Shown here: positions 1 through 10,914 of the stretch, in pieces | Layout of the letters: the number at the start of each line of letters is the position of its first letter | Numbering within the stretch: the stretch's first letter is position 1 | NCBI RefSeq assembly: GCF_902635505.1 | Contig: NC_045427.1 | Span: 515,491,665-515,555,664 of the forward strand | Direction of reading: 5' to 3' | Source: Sarcophilus harrisii | Lineage: Eukaryota > Chordata > Mammalia > Dasyuromorphia > Dasyuridae | DNA: 64,000 nucleotides | Notes under the pieces: generated by a model | Databases searched by the model: none | What the model was told of the DNA's origin: nothing | Seen by the model: the letters and a program-made list of their open reading frames with translations, nothing else | Position numbers and translations under genes: made by a program

Positions 1-159
1 GGGGAAGCCAGTAGAGAAGCAGATTCTCATTCAACGTTAAGGAAAACCTCCCTGCCGAAAAGTGGAATGAGCTCTTTTGGAAGGTGATAGGTTCTCTTTT
101 ACTGGTGGCTTTCAAGCACAGCTTGAAGGACTTCTTATCAGGAATGTTAAACTTCTTTC

Positions 160-305
160 AACCTCAATTTTCCCAACTATAAAATGGGGATAATAATATT
201 CCCTCACTTCCCTCACAGGGTTGTTGCAAGAATCAAATAAAATAACATGTACGTTTCACCTTGCAAGTTTTAGGGCACTGTATAAATGGAAGCCATTGTT
301 ATATT
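160..305 (+). mobile_element. THER1/MIR-type SINE, 3' part
   Basis: Contains AAAATGGGGATAATAATA, the GGTTGTTGCAAG core, and the L2-like end (CACTGTATAAATGGAAGCC). Confidence 0.75.
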
Positions 306-407
306 AAAGATGGGATTTCTAATAATCTATGGTTTGGTGCCCTAGAAGAACCTTTGCAACCCTAGCATTGATTCTATAATATCTGAATCAGGTTTTATGG
401 CTTCTTG

Positions 408-560
408 GAAATATAAGGCACAGTGGAAAGAGTTCAGTTCTGCCTTTGTTACTTACTAACTGTGTAACCTTGGACAAGTGATTTTATCTCTCTGCACTTC
501 AAGGTCCTTATTTGTAAAATGAAAGGGGTGGATCTCCTAGGTCCCTTATGGTTCTCAGTT
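408..560 (+). mobile_element. MIR-type SINE
   Basis: Shows CTAACTGTGTAACCTTGGAC, then TTTGTAAAATGAAAGG and a GATCTCCTAGGTCCC end. Confidence 0.75.
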
Positions 561-719
561 GATGCTCCATTACCACTGTAATGGTACCATTGCCACCTGC
601 TAATCCATCAGATATCAAGGAGCATTTCAGATGCTGATGCATTTGGGGGTCCTAAAGTTGTAAAAAAGACAGCTTCCCAATAGTCTTTTAAATGAATAGA
701 ACTGGCTCCCTTTGGGAGG

Positions 720-957
720 TCTGTTGTTCAGTCATTTTCAGCCATATCTGACTCTTCATATCCCCAATCAGGATTTTCTTGGAAAAGGCACTAGATTGAT
801 TTGACATTTCTTTCTCTAACTTATTTGACAAGATGAGGAAATTGAAGCAAACAGTGTAAAATTATTTGCCAGGGTCACACCACTAGTAAGATGCTGGATT
901 TGAACTCACAGGGAGGAGCTTTTCTGACTCCAGGATTGGTACATCTACCTGCCATGG
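720..957 (-). mobile_element. Mar1-like CORE-SINE
   Basis: Reverse orientation: GTTGTTCAGTCATTTTCAGC, CTTGGAAAAGGCACT, GATGAGGAAATTGAAGCAAA and GATTTGAACTCACAGG. Confidence 0.75.
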
Positions 958-959
958 AT

Positions 960-1744
960 AAAATCTAAGCTGGGAAATCCCTTCTTCTGCTTCTCTTCCA
1001 AGAGTTCCCCCAAGATTGCATCCCTGGCCTGGTCAACAAGAAGATCCGGTCAGCTGGAACTGGGGGTCCCAGAACTAAGTTGTTCACACAGTCTAACAGC
1101 CTACGTAGAGAACAGCTTCTCTGCCTCAATAGTGCTAAACAAATGTCAATAATCCTACTAATAGAAAAGGCCCTGAGGTGCAGAGTGTAATGTCATATAG
1201 CTGGGCTAAGCCATGCCTCTAGAAGTACTGAGGGAGTGGAGAAAGGGATCTTTCCTGAGTCCCTCAGTACCTGAACTGTGCCACACTACTAGTCAACTAA
1301 TTAACCCCAGAACTACCAGGAAAAGATCAGTATGGGTTATGTTTGGGCAAAGTACCCCAAAATATTTCTCTACTCAGAACCAAAGAGGCTTGGTCTCCTG
1401 GGTCCCTGGTTCTAATATCTCTAGCACAATATCTCTGGGATGATGGGGTATATGGGATATATAGGAGGACTATCCCTCTGATGTGAGGTCTCTCTAAGCC
1501 CTTTTCAAAGCTGTCCATCCTCTTTGGTGTCCCCCTTACATCCAACTCTCAGATGTGGCTCCAAGAAGCTGTAGCATGTGCAGCAGCTACATCCCAATAA
1601 ACCATCTTAGAATGTGGGCTGAACTAGGCCGAGGGACAGGCCTGAACTGTATGTGTGAATTAGGGGGATGTCTACCCCAAGCATGTGAAGATTTCCCCCA
1701 ACAGAATGGATGAGAAGTTTGTTCCAATGGCCAGGAAGGGACTG
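960..1744. other. Unassigned sequence
   Basis: No gene and no repeat that I can name with confidence. Short open frames on both strands show no recognisable domain. The right part (from about 1600) may be the 5' portion of the SINE that follows. Confidence 0.5.
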
Positions 1745-1930
1745 TGGAGCAACATCAATGAATGACTCCAAGGTCATCCACTGAGATCCTGGGCCATCAT
1801 CAGTCATCCTGCCTCTGGGTTTTGAGAGTGAGATTGATGACTTTGTGCAATTCTGCTCCACTTAAATCCACTTCTCACCCAAGTCAAGACATAACCCCAT
1901 GATATCACTGGTCTTCTTCAAGAAAGGATA
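1745..1930 (+). mobile_element. Marsupial SINE, 'GAA-GAAAGGA'-ending family
   Basis: Shares with the copy at 3745 the order CATCCACTGAGATCCTGGGC, AGTCATCCTG, CTTAAATCCACTTCTCACC, then GTCTTCTTCAAGAAAGGA. Four members of this family are visible in the window. Confidence 0.65.
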
Positions 1931-1936
1931 AGCCCA

Positions 1937-2290
1937 TACCCAGAGAAAGAAACTGATTATGTCTGAATACAGATTGAAGGATTCTCTCTTTATCTGTCTT
2001 TCTCTCTTTGCTTCTCTCTGTGTGTCTCTGTCTCTATCTCTGTCTGTCTCTCTTTTTACTTATTTTTTTCTTGAGAACTTTTTTAAGTGGGGGGGGGGAG
2101 ATCTATGTTGTTTTTTTACAACATGAGTTCTATGGAAATGTTTTACATACCTTCACATGTGCTTCCTAAATAGGTGCTGGGGTTGAGGATAAGGGAGAGA
2201 ATCTGGAACTCAAATTTTTAAAAACAAATATAAATAATAGTTTTAAATGTAAATTGGAAAAATAAAAAATATTAAATAATATCTTTTAAA
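1937..2290 (+). mobile_element. Non-LTR element 3' end (family shared with 12795 and 60690)
   Basis: Three copies in the window share AAACTGATTATGTCTGAAT, CAGATTGAAG, a T/G-rich middle, GGATAAGGGAGAGAA, GAACTCAAA and an AT-rich tail with AATAAA. This copy contains a TC-rich microsatellite. I assign it to a marsupial non-LTR element tail with uncertain clade. Confidence 0.55.
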
Positions 2291-2671
2291 ATAATGAAGA
2301 ACAAACAACAACTGGTTCTTTAAAATACAGAATTAAATTTATAAAGTTTGCAGAGGTTTCAAGTCACCGTAACTGGGGGTAATGGGGGTAATTGTGATGG
2401 CTACTAGAGAATGATCTGTATTTAAATTTCCAAAGATGGCTCCCACAGCCCTTCCTCTAGCAGATAAAAGAGGATGGGCTTCTCTGATTACCTTTATTTC
2501 ACTGGGATCTGAAATTCCCACAATCCTGTCATTTCTGGAGAATTAGAAATGTAGGACCAAAAGTGGGAGAAAAGGGGACGGGAAATCTTCCAGCATCTGA
2601 CAAAGAAATGGCCCTTCTCATTAAGGCCAACCTCCACTTAGGCACTGAGGTTCTGAGGCTTAGACTATAAA

Positions 2672-2966
2672 ACACATTATGATACAGTGGTCAGAGCACT
2701 GGATGCAGAATCAGGAAAAACTAGGCTCAAACTCAGACTCCAATACTTGCTAGTTGTGTGACTGGAGATAAGTAACCTGATTCCTGGAGTCTCAGTTTCC
2801 CTGTGTGTGAAATAGGCTTAATAATACCTCACAGAATAGTTGGAAGCACCAAATGAGAAAATGTATGTAAAGCACTTGGCAAACATCAAATTGCTATGTA
2901 AATGTGAGCTATTATTTTGGCGCCTCTCATAACATTAGCGTGCTATGTAAATGTGAGCTACTATTT
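2672..2966 (+). mobile_element. THER1/MIR-type SINE with duplicated 3' end
   Basis: tRNA-like head (CAGTGGTCAGAGCACTGGA), TAGTTGTGTGACTGG, then the GTAAAGCACTTGGCAAAC end. The end block TGCTATGTAAATGTGAGCTA occurs at about 2892 and again at 2940, a 48-bp local duplication. Confidence 0.8.
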
Positions 2967-3179
2967 ACTTCTCATATATTGCATTATATTGTGGGAAAGC
3001 TGGGCAAGGATGAATATAATCTGAAGCTCGCAAAGATGGCCTCACAACTACCTTTTTCTTATCTTCTATAATGTTTTCAGTGCCCAACTGGTTAAGAACA
3101 TGGGGGCTGATGGTAGGGTAGGTTTTCCTGTCTGACAGGACAAAAGTGGAGACCACATGGAATTACTTGGCATTTAATT

Positions 3180-3300
3180 CAATAGATAAATAGATAGATG
3201 ATAGCTAAATACCCACATATTCATGTGTATATATGCACACACATATATACACGTAAATGGACATGTACATAGACATATATGTGTATGTATATATCACTTG
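3180..3300. repeat. TATATG/CACA-rich low-complexity tract
   Basis: Degenerate GATA, then alternating TATATG and CACACA runs; a decayed microsatellite. Confidence 0.7.
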
Positions 3301-3440
3301 TTGTGTGTTGAACACTATGCTGGGCACATGGAAAGACAGAAATTTAGGTAAGCACATAGTGCCTGCCCTTGTGAAGTTTATAGTTTAGCAGGATAAGCTA
3401 TTAACAAAGATAATAGGAAATAATACACAATAAGGACATG
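3300..3440 (+). mobile_element. Mammal-wide 'CTATGCTGGGCAC' repeat
   Basis: TGAACACTATGCTGGGCACA followed by TGCCTGCCCTTGTGAAG. Same family as the copies at 7685, 13600, 25960 and 31000. Confidence 0.6.
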
Positions 3441-3744
3441 AGGGAGCAAACAACTCATTGCTGCCTTAAACCAAACCAATCTGATTTTCATTGGCCACCA
3501 ATAAGTCCTAGCAAGTCCCAAGTGGTCATTGTTTGGGTCCTGATCGACCCAGACTGAATGTAAATAGAAATCAATTCTGCTTTGTCCAGAAATCCTAGGG
3601 TCTTCCCCTGCCAGATTTATTTGTTTAGATTTTTTTAATTGGTGAAAGAGGAGATTCTTTGCCTCAGATGCTACCTAGATTTAATTACTGAATGGGGCAG
3701 CCTCAGCCAAGCTGAAAGCTGTTGAAGACCTTAGCTTAAAAAGG

Positions 3745-3945
3745 CCAAGGTCTCTCACTGCATCCAGGCCCATCTCCAGTCCTCCTGATCTCTCTCCAGC
3801 CTTGGGTCCCAGCTGGCTCTGGAGTGGAAAGTGAGGCAGGGGACTTGCCCAGCCTCCCTCATTTAATTACAATTCACTCGCATGTTCTGGCATCCCCTCC
3901 CTAACGTCTTGATCCTCTTTGAGAACGAAGGACAACCAACAGCAG
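3745..3945 (+). mobile_element. Marsupial SINE, 'GAGAACGAAGGACAA' family
   Basis: CACTGCATCCAGGCCCATC, GAAAGTGAGGCAGGGGACTT, AATTCACTCGCATGTTC, then GATCCTCTTTGAGAACGAAG and GACAACCAACAG. It matches the inverted copy at 48270. Confidence 0.75.
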
Positions 3946-4005
3946 TGTTTAGCTCAGTGATGGGCACATAGGATTCATTTAATAAATGCTTGTTGACTGA
4001 CTGGA
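3946..4005 (+). mobile_element. L2-type 3' terminus
   Basis: GATGGGCACATAGGATTC and AATAAATGCTTGTTGACTGA, the standard L2/MIR end. Confidence 0.7.
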
Positions 4006-4009
4006 CCTT

Positions 4010-4815
4010 TAACCAGAGGTTACACAAACTCTAGAACAAGTCAAATAGGGCTTTTGGGTAGCCTGTATCATCCATGCCAGAGAACAGCACGTTCTGGTCT
4101 CCTGGTTAAGATAGCTTGACCCATGAGTACTTGAGAATCTGTCAGCAGGGCAGCAGGCAGAAGGAAAAACAGAGAGAGAGGTCTAGAGGAGATAGGAGGA
4201 GGGATGCAGGACTCAGAAAGCTGCTCAGGCCACAATCAAGAAGCCTTGTCCCAGAAGTCCCATTTGGAACTTGCAGAGATGGAGCCCACCCACACATCAG
4301 AGAACTGACTGAGCTCCCACAAAAGGACAAGAAACTTAGCTTGCTCTGTGTCAGCAAGCACAGAGCAAAGGCCATTTAAAAAGCCTAAAAAACAAGAGGC
4401 TTCCCCAGAGCAACAGAAATTGCCTTTGTCTCAGAATACAGTCAGTCACCTGAGAGCCAGAGCCAAAGAACATGGAAGGGTGGGAGAATTCTGAGCGCTG
4501 ATCTCATTCAAAATAACCAGGAGCCTCGGGAGGCATGGGAATGAGGGAGACTAAGCCGGTAGCCCTGGCCGAAAGTCAACATTGGCCAAGGTCTCCATAT
4601 GGTTGACCTTTTCATTCCCATCCAGGCTGATCTCTCCACTATTCTGCTGAATATAAATGGAGGGCTGTGAACAAAGGGAGATTCCAGACATATTAGAAGA
4701 AGGGAGATTTTATGGCTTCCAAGCAGAAGGGAGGGGGTAGGAGAAGAAAAAAAGTTACAATACCTTGTGTAAGGCTGATCACAATTTTCCTCATTTATAA
4801 AAATATTGAGAAAAA
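4010..4815. other. Unassigned sequence
   Basis: About 800 bp with purine-rich stretches and no repeat or gene that I recognise. Open frames on both strands near 4116-4379 are low-complexity and lack a conserved domain. Confidence 0.5.
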
Positions 4816-4819
4816 TATG

Positions 4820-5010
4820 GTATTGTAAGGAAAGTATGGAGCCTGGAAACTGAAAACCTGGTTCCGAATCCCCTCTCCACCTCCCCTCTTCCTCCTACTA
4901 CTTAGCTCTTATGTGACTTTGGGTAAACCACTTAATTTCTTTGGGCTTCACTTCTCTTATTTGAATAATGAAGAAGGTTGAACTAGATGACTTTTGAGAT
5001 TCATCAGCAA
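4820..5010 (+). mobile_element. MIR-type SINE
   Basis: CTCTTATGTGACTTTGGGTA, CCACTTAATTTCTTTGGGC and the GGTTGAACTAGATGAC end. Confidence 0.75.
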
Positions 5011-5267
5011 ATTTAAACCCTTATTTTATAATATTCCATATAATATTTTATAATATAATCACCTGGGGGGAATGGAATTATCTAAACAAAATGTATATAA
5101 TAACCACTATGCACAGGAGACAGTGTGGGATTCACCCAAACTCCCCTTTCTACTACATTAATGATTCTGGAGTCTCCAAGGTCCCTTTCAGGTTTACATT
5201 CTATTTCTTGAGCTATTTATTTTTCCTTTCCAAAACACTAAGGACTAAAGCCCTTTAATTTTGACTA

Positions 5268-5510
5268 TAAATAGGTGGATAGAATATCATGCCTTGAATT
5301 GGGAAGACTCCTCTTCCTGAGTTCAAACATAGCCTCAGACACTTACTAGCTGTGTGACCCTGTGCAAGTCACACACCCCTATTAACCTCAGTTTCCTCAT
5401 TTGTAGAATGAGCTGGAGAAGGAAATGGCAAACTACTTCCATATCTCTGCCAAGAAAATCCCCAATCAGGTCATGAGGAAACAGACACAATTGAACACTG
5501 AGCAACATCC
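5268..5510 (+). mobile_element. Mar1-like CORE-SINE
   Basis: CTGTGTGACCCTGTGCAAGT, GAGCTGGAGAAGGAAATGGC, then CTCTGCCAAGAAAATCCCCA and ACACTGAGCAACATCC. Confidence 0.85.
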
Positions 5511-5514
5511 AAGA

Positions 5515-6000
5515 GATTAGTGCTTAATGTAACATTTGGCTACCCAGAGTGTCTCAACATTCCACAATGCCACTACAAATGTGCTAGACTTTTTAGCATT
5601 ATCCTTCTTTCATTCAAAATTCCTCACCCATCCCTTACCTCCATCTCTCAACTCCAAATCTTATGCTCTTTCTTTTTTTTATTAAGTGGTATAAATCTAA
5701 TTCTAAAATTTTAAAACCTAGTTTGTTTAGGGTTTTTATTTTTAGTTTTCATGTTGTTTAATAATCTCAGGGTATATTACAAAATGGTTTAGATAAAATG
5801 TGGGTGGTAGACATTCCCTAATACCAGAGAATGCTGTGGATGTCACCCAAGCTGTCAGGATCTCTAGGAAATTGGCTGCCAGTGACTCCTTAATTCTGAC
5901 CCTCTATGTGTCAGGACAGGTTCCATTGTCTATCCAGTGGTATGTTTGTGCCTACCAAAAAAAATCACAAAATCACAGAATTATAGACTCAAAGTTGAAC
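5515..6000. other. Unassigned AT-rich sequence
   Basis: No gene or named repeat recognised. The short frame from 5520 has a hydrophobic, low-complexity translation and no domain. Confidence 0.5.
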
Positions 6001-6002
6001 AA

Positions 6003-6212
6003 TTTTGTTGTTGTTTAGTTGTTTTTATCTAGTCTGACTCTGTGACCCAATTTGGGGTTTTCTTGGCAGATACTGGAGTGCTTTGCCATTTCCTTCTCCA
6101 GCTGATTTTACAGATAAGGAAACAGACTTGTCTCTGTCACACAACTACTAAATGTCTGAAGCTGTATTTGAACTCAGGACAACGAGCCTTCCGAACTCCA
6201 GGCCAGGCACTA
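6003..6212 (-). mobile_element. Mar1-like CORE-SINE
   Basis: Reverse-oriented: TTGTTGTTGTTTAGTTG, GGGGTTTTCTTGGCAGATAC, GCTTTGCCATTTCCTTCTCC, TATTTGAACTCAGGAC. Confidence 0.85.
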
Positions 6213-6397
6213 AAGGACCTTGGAGACCATTTAATCCATTCCTCTCATTTTTACAGATCACTCCAGCTTGAACCCTCATTCTGCTAGCTGTTCCTATTTT
6301 GTCTCTTCATGTTTTGTCTCATTGACTTACCTTGCCTAAGACAGTTGCTTTTAAATCCAGGTTAATCAAAGTGGTAAAAGAAACAGAAGGGGAAAAG

Positions 6398-6645
6398 AAT
6401 GAGCATTTATATAATATGGAATTTGTGGTAAGTACTATGCTAAGTGCTTCACAAATATAATCTCTTTTTTTCTCACAACAATTCTGGGAGGTAGGTGCTA
6501 TCATGATCCTTTTTTTTACAGTTGAGGAAACTGAAGCAAACAAAGGTTAAGCACTTGCCCAAAGTCACACAGCTAAGTTTGTGTCTGAAGCCACATTTAA
6601 ACTCAAGTTTCCTTGACTCCAGGCCCAGAACTCTATTGTACCATA
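6398..6645 (-). mobile_element. THER1/MIR-type SINE
   Basis: GTTGAGGAAACTGAAGC, AAAGTCACACAGCTAAG and GACTCCAGGCCCAGAACTCT in reverse order, with the L2-like tail at 6398-6480. Confidence 0.85.
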
Positions 6646-6649
6646 TTAA

Positions 6650-7425
6650 TAATGGATCCCATTCCAACACAGCACATTCTATCCATATTCAAGCCTCCTA
6701 AGAGCCTTTTAAGAGTCAAGGGGAAGGGGGTAAATTTTTTTTTAAATAAAAAAAAATCTTGTTCTGTATTCAGGTTATTTGGTGTGTTGTTGGGAAACAT
6801 CAAGAAGCCTTTTCTAGTTGCATGTTTTTAACTCAAGAATCCAGTAATTATTTATATTAGGCTGATGAATGTAGGAACTTCAAGTGTCTTTCTCAAAGGC
6901 TTCATATACTAGTGGGAATGGGAAGGCACTTTGAGCTGCCCTTCTTTCTCAGAGTTATTGGCAGTTTCACATCTCCATCCCACCTATGACCCCCATTGTA
7001 TATCTGATTACCTCTCTTGCCTAAGATGTGGTACAGACATTTAACTACAACTCTCTCCTTTTATTCCTGGAACAAAGTCTACTGAGTTTCTCCACATGGA
7101 GGCATCATCACATGACCATCAGAATTCCTCAAAGGCAAACAGCATGATTGGGGTGAATATTCTGAATTGTTTCTGATTGCCATAATTTTCTTCCTCCCAT
7201 CACCCATCATTTTTTATGCTCTTGTTTGCTTGTTTCTCTGTCAATGGAAGAGTAAGTTCTTTCTTGAGTCACAGAGGCAGATCAAGGTATAGAGAGAGAT
7301 TCTTTTTATTCTTGCTATTTCTCTGATCCTTACATTAAACTATTTCACACCTATGGACTTGTGATCTACAAGTCTGTCATCTGAGGCAACTATATCTCCA
7401 TACACAGTTATATCTGTATTAATTC
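6650..7425. other. Unassigned sequence
   Basis: About 770 bp with an A/T-rich tract near 6735. No gene or repeat recognised. Confidence 0.45.
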
Positions 7426-7429
7426 AATT

Positions 7430-8150
7430 AGTTCTTTCACAAACATTCCCTGAATACCTATCATATGTAATTGTCTTGGGCACTATGAAGGATGTAAAGT
7501 AAAATTCAATATGGTTCATAATCTGGAGATCTGAGTGATGAGACAAAGTATATGCATATGAAAAAATAAAATGCTAATGAAAAAATGTAGGGTAACATCT
7601 GGTGAGTGATCCAAACAATAAGGATGAAAGGGTTGAGAGGAATGAGAGTCCAATATAGTCTAGGGAAGACAAGAAAGCTCTACTGATTTGAATTCAATTA
7701 AACAGTTGGTATATACATGGTTCTGTGCTATGCACTAAAAACAGAGACAAAATGAAATAGTTTCTGCCTTCAAGGAGCTTGTATTTTACTGATAATAAAA
7801 CATTTACATAGATAAGTGAATGCAAGGTAAGTTGAAGGAGAGAATACCAACATTGGGGAGATCAGAAAAGACTTCATATAGAATGTGAGCTGAACTTGAA
7901 AGAAGCTTGGGATTCAAAAAGATAGAATTCATTCCAGACATGAGGCAACATCCATAGTTTGATCAAAAGCATAGTTACATGGAATAGTGGGCTGAATTTG
8001 GATAATAATTAGTAGGCTAGTTATGTTGAAACATGGAGTATGTGAAGGGAAATGATATGAAATAAGTCTAGAAAGGGTGACTGGAAAGGGAGTAATCAGA
8101 TTATGGAAGTCCTCAAATGCCAGCCTGAAAAGTTTGCATTTTATCCATAG
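7430..8150 (+). mobile_element. Long mammal-wide repeat, near-complete copy
   Basis: Begins with CTGAATACCTATCATATG and restarts at 7690 with TGTGCTATGCACTAAAAACA. It continues through CCTTCAAGGAGCTTGTATTT and CATTCCAGACATGAGG to AAAGTTTGCATTTTATCC. The same block order appears at 31000-31520. I cannot name the family with confidence. Confidence 0.55.
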
Positions 8151-8209
8151 AACAAGAGAGCTAAGAAATTGGATGTCTGCTTAAGCTGATTGACCTCTTT
8201 CTTTGAACT

Positions 8210-8395
8210 AGAGTAAAATTCTTTGTGATCCCATTTGGGATTTTTCTTGGCAAAGAGACTGAAATGGTTTGCCATTTGCTTCTTTGGTTCATTTTACAAA
8301 TGAGGAAACTGAACTAAACAGGATGTAGAGACTTACCCAGGATCATACAACTACATATTTATCACTTTACCCACCATGTCACCTACCTGACCAAT
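8210..8395 (-). mobile_element. Mar1-like CORE-SINE
   Basis: TTTTTCTTGGCAAAGAGACT, GGTTTGCCATTTGCTTC, GAGGAAACTGAACTAAACAG. Confidence 0.8.
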
Positions 8396-8473
8396 TTAAC
8401 CCATATATGGCTGAAATAAAACAGATCATTTGATAGAAGTAGCCAAAGTCTAGGAACTACTCTAATTGTCCAG

Positions 8474-8700
8474 AAGATAGCTAGGTGACCCATTAGATAA
8501 AATGCTGGATATGTAGTTAGGAAGATTCTACTTTCAAATCGTACTTTAGATATATAAATATGACCCTGGAAAAAGTTACTTAACCACTCTCAACCTCAGT
8601 TTCTTCATCTGTAAAATGAAGATGAAAATAGAATTTATCTCACCGGATTGTTGTAAGGATAATATGAGACATGGATTTAAATGCTTTGCAAAACTTAGCA
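8474..8700 (+). mobile_element. THER1/MIR-type SINE
   Basis: GATAGCTAGGTGACCCATTA, ACCTCAGTTTCTTCATCTGT, GGATTGTTGTAAGGATAA, AATGCTTTGCAAAAC. Confidence 0.85.
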
Positions 8701-8794
8701 CTCCATGTGCTTACTGTGATTATGACTACATTGGCCCCAAAATAATAATTCACATTTCTATAGTGCTTTAACATTTGCAAAATGCTTTCCTGTA

Positions 8795-8939
8795 CTATAG
8801 CAGACTTTCTGGGGACTTGTCTGTTCATATCCTTTGACCATTTACCAACTGGAGAATGGCTTGATTTCTTATAAATTAGAGTCAATTCTTTATGTATTTT
8901 GGAAATGAGGCCTTTATTAGAACTTTGACTGGAGCACAT
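8795..8939 (-). mobile_element. L1 ORF2 C-terminal fragment
   Basis: The - strand translates without a stop to IHKELTLIYKKSSHSPVGKW then SKDMNRQ. This matches the conserved L1 ORF2p segment that in human L1 reads like KKTNNPIKKWAKDMNRH. It is a short 5'- and 3'-truncated piece. The open frame continues through SINE-derived sequence, so the apparent 99-codon frame is a chimera of repeats. Confidence 0.8.
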
Positions 8940-8999
8940 GACTCGTAAAGCTGATTTTTTTCAGGGGGAGCTTTTGAGGGACAATTCACAGATATCACT

Positions 9000-10015
9000 G
9001 AGTACATGGTGAAAGTGAAGATTAGAGGTACTTGGGAGAGTTAGGGCAAGAGGATCACTGGACTGGTTTAGTAGCCATGATCTTTCTTTTACCTATTTTT
9101 TTTCTTTTAAAAAAAGTATTTCATCTTCAGCAAGTATTTAGTAGAAAAACAGGTTTCTTTGCTTAACATTCAAGACATTCCATGATTTCATCCAAAACTA
9201 CCCCTTATGTATTATCTGTTACTATTTTCCTATATATATATATGCCCCATGGTCCAAAGAAATGGATCCATAGTGAACACTATGAATGTCACTTTAACAC
9301 TCTTTGCTTAGAATGCTACCCTCCCAAATACCTACCACTCCTAAGTCAAGGAGAGCATGAATTAGACTTTGGTGTGAATAGTTGTGGTTCCAAAATCATA
9401 TGCATTTCTGACCAACCAAGCCCAATGAACAAGCTTTATAAAGAACTTGTGGAGGAAATAATTGAGGTCTCTGCAGTTATTTGGAGCCATAGAAGAAAAT
9501 TCCAGCTTCTAGACAGTGCGGGCTGTCATATGAGCAACTAAAACCACCCTTCTCTGCATCCTACAGGAACTGGGAGGTTTGCATCAACATAGAACTTTCC
9601 CTTTCAACTACCTATAGAAGTCAATGAGAGTGAGATTTTTACCTGGCTGTTCAGAAGACCTGGGACAGGTGGTGTTTTTGAGATACACAAGTCTATTATT
9701 CGACTTTTATTAAGCTCTTTTAGTCAATCCATTGAAACTGTTTACTAGAATAAAAACCTTTACACAGAGGCTTGGTTGACACAGTTTTATGAGGAGGAAA
9801 GGAAGGGACATGATAAGAGGTTGGGAAGATAGGAGAATTATCTGTGAGTTGTTATAGAATGAGGGACATACAGCAATGCAGGTGGGATGCTGAAATGAAT
9901 GAATATAGCCACTATCCATGGTCCTGATTGCTTGTAGCAAACCAAACAACCCTGTTAGCACATTCACATTTACATTGCAGATGAGAGAATCAGGATGCAC
10001 TATGATTCAATAGTT
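9000..10015. other. Repeat-poor sequence with a 119-codon frame
   Basis: Contains an open frame at 9182-9541 (+) with no recognisable domain. Its 5' part resembles decayed L2 (AACATTCAAGACATTCCATG; CTTAGAATGCTACCCTCCC), so I do not call a gene. Nothing else is recognised. Confidence 0.5.
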
Positions 10016-10017
10016 TA

Positions 10018-10205
10018 TATACAGTGGGAAAGGCACTAGATTTGGAATCAGACTATTCAAATTCACCAGTGTTACTTAATACCAGTGTGACCTTAGATAA
10101 TTCATTTAACCTCACTGTTGTTTCAGCTTTCTCAGCTGTAACATGAATGGTCTGGATTTGATGGCTTTTCTAGTCTCTTTTATCTTTAAATCTATGATCC
10201 TATGA
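10018..10205 (+). mobile_element. MIR-type SINE
   Basis: TACCAGTGTGACCTTAGATA, CATTTAACCTCACTGTTG and TCTATGATCCTATGATC end. Confidence 0.75.
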
Positions 10206-10429
10206 TCATACAAGTAGTAAGTGACAGAGACAGAATGCCTCTAAATAGTCAATGTTTATCTAGGCTCACATACCCATACTTTTTAGTAATGGGATTTTTA
10301 TAATGGGATTCAGTGTGTAGTCAATTAACAAATATTTATTGAGTACCTACCATGTGTCAAGAACCCTGGGAGGGCTATGAATATATATATATGGCAAAGC
10401 TCTTATCTTAGAAGAAAGAAGATTTCCTG

Positions 10430-10735
10430 CTTATAGAAACACAGAGCTTGAAGAAATCTCAAAGGTCATTTGGTCTCACCCTACTTGAATAGGAATCTCC
10501 TCTACAACAACCCTGACAAGTAGATATTCAACCTCCACTGATGGAGAACCTACTGAATCCAGAAGCAGACCCTTCCACTTTGGAAAAAAAAAATCTAATT
10601 GTTTGTTATTTTCTTATGTGGAGTCAAAACCTATACTTTGCACTTATTAACACCTGTTCCTTCCTGCAGGACCTAACAGACAGTCAAATCTCTCTTCTAT
10701 ATGTCAACTTTTCAAATACCTAAAGATGGACATAT
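10430..10735 (+). mobile_element. L3/CR1-like LINE 3' fragment
   Basis: AGCTTGAAGAAATCTCAAAGG, CAACCTCCACTGATGGAGAA, CCTTCCACTTTGG, CTAATTGTTTGTTATTTTC and TTTTCAAATACCTAAAGAT follow the order of the mammal-wide L3/CR1 3' region. Confidence 0.6.
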
Positions 10736-10914
10736 GGATACATCATGTCTCAGTTGAATCAGAACTTAGGTAAAAGGTTTCGGTAGAGAATACTTATATT
10801 CAGTGGAGTAACAGTACAGTAGGAGTTACTTAGGTAGAGATTCTTACAAGTCCCTTCCAACTCTGAGACTGGGTCATTTTTGACTTTTAGTTGATTTATC
10901 TTTCCACTAGAAAT

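Noticed and set aside
9182-9541. 119-codon open frame (+)
   Set aside because: No recognisable domain, AT-rich low-complexity codons, and the 5' part resembles decayed L2. Length is within chance for 64 kb.
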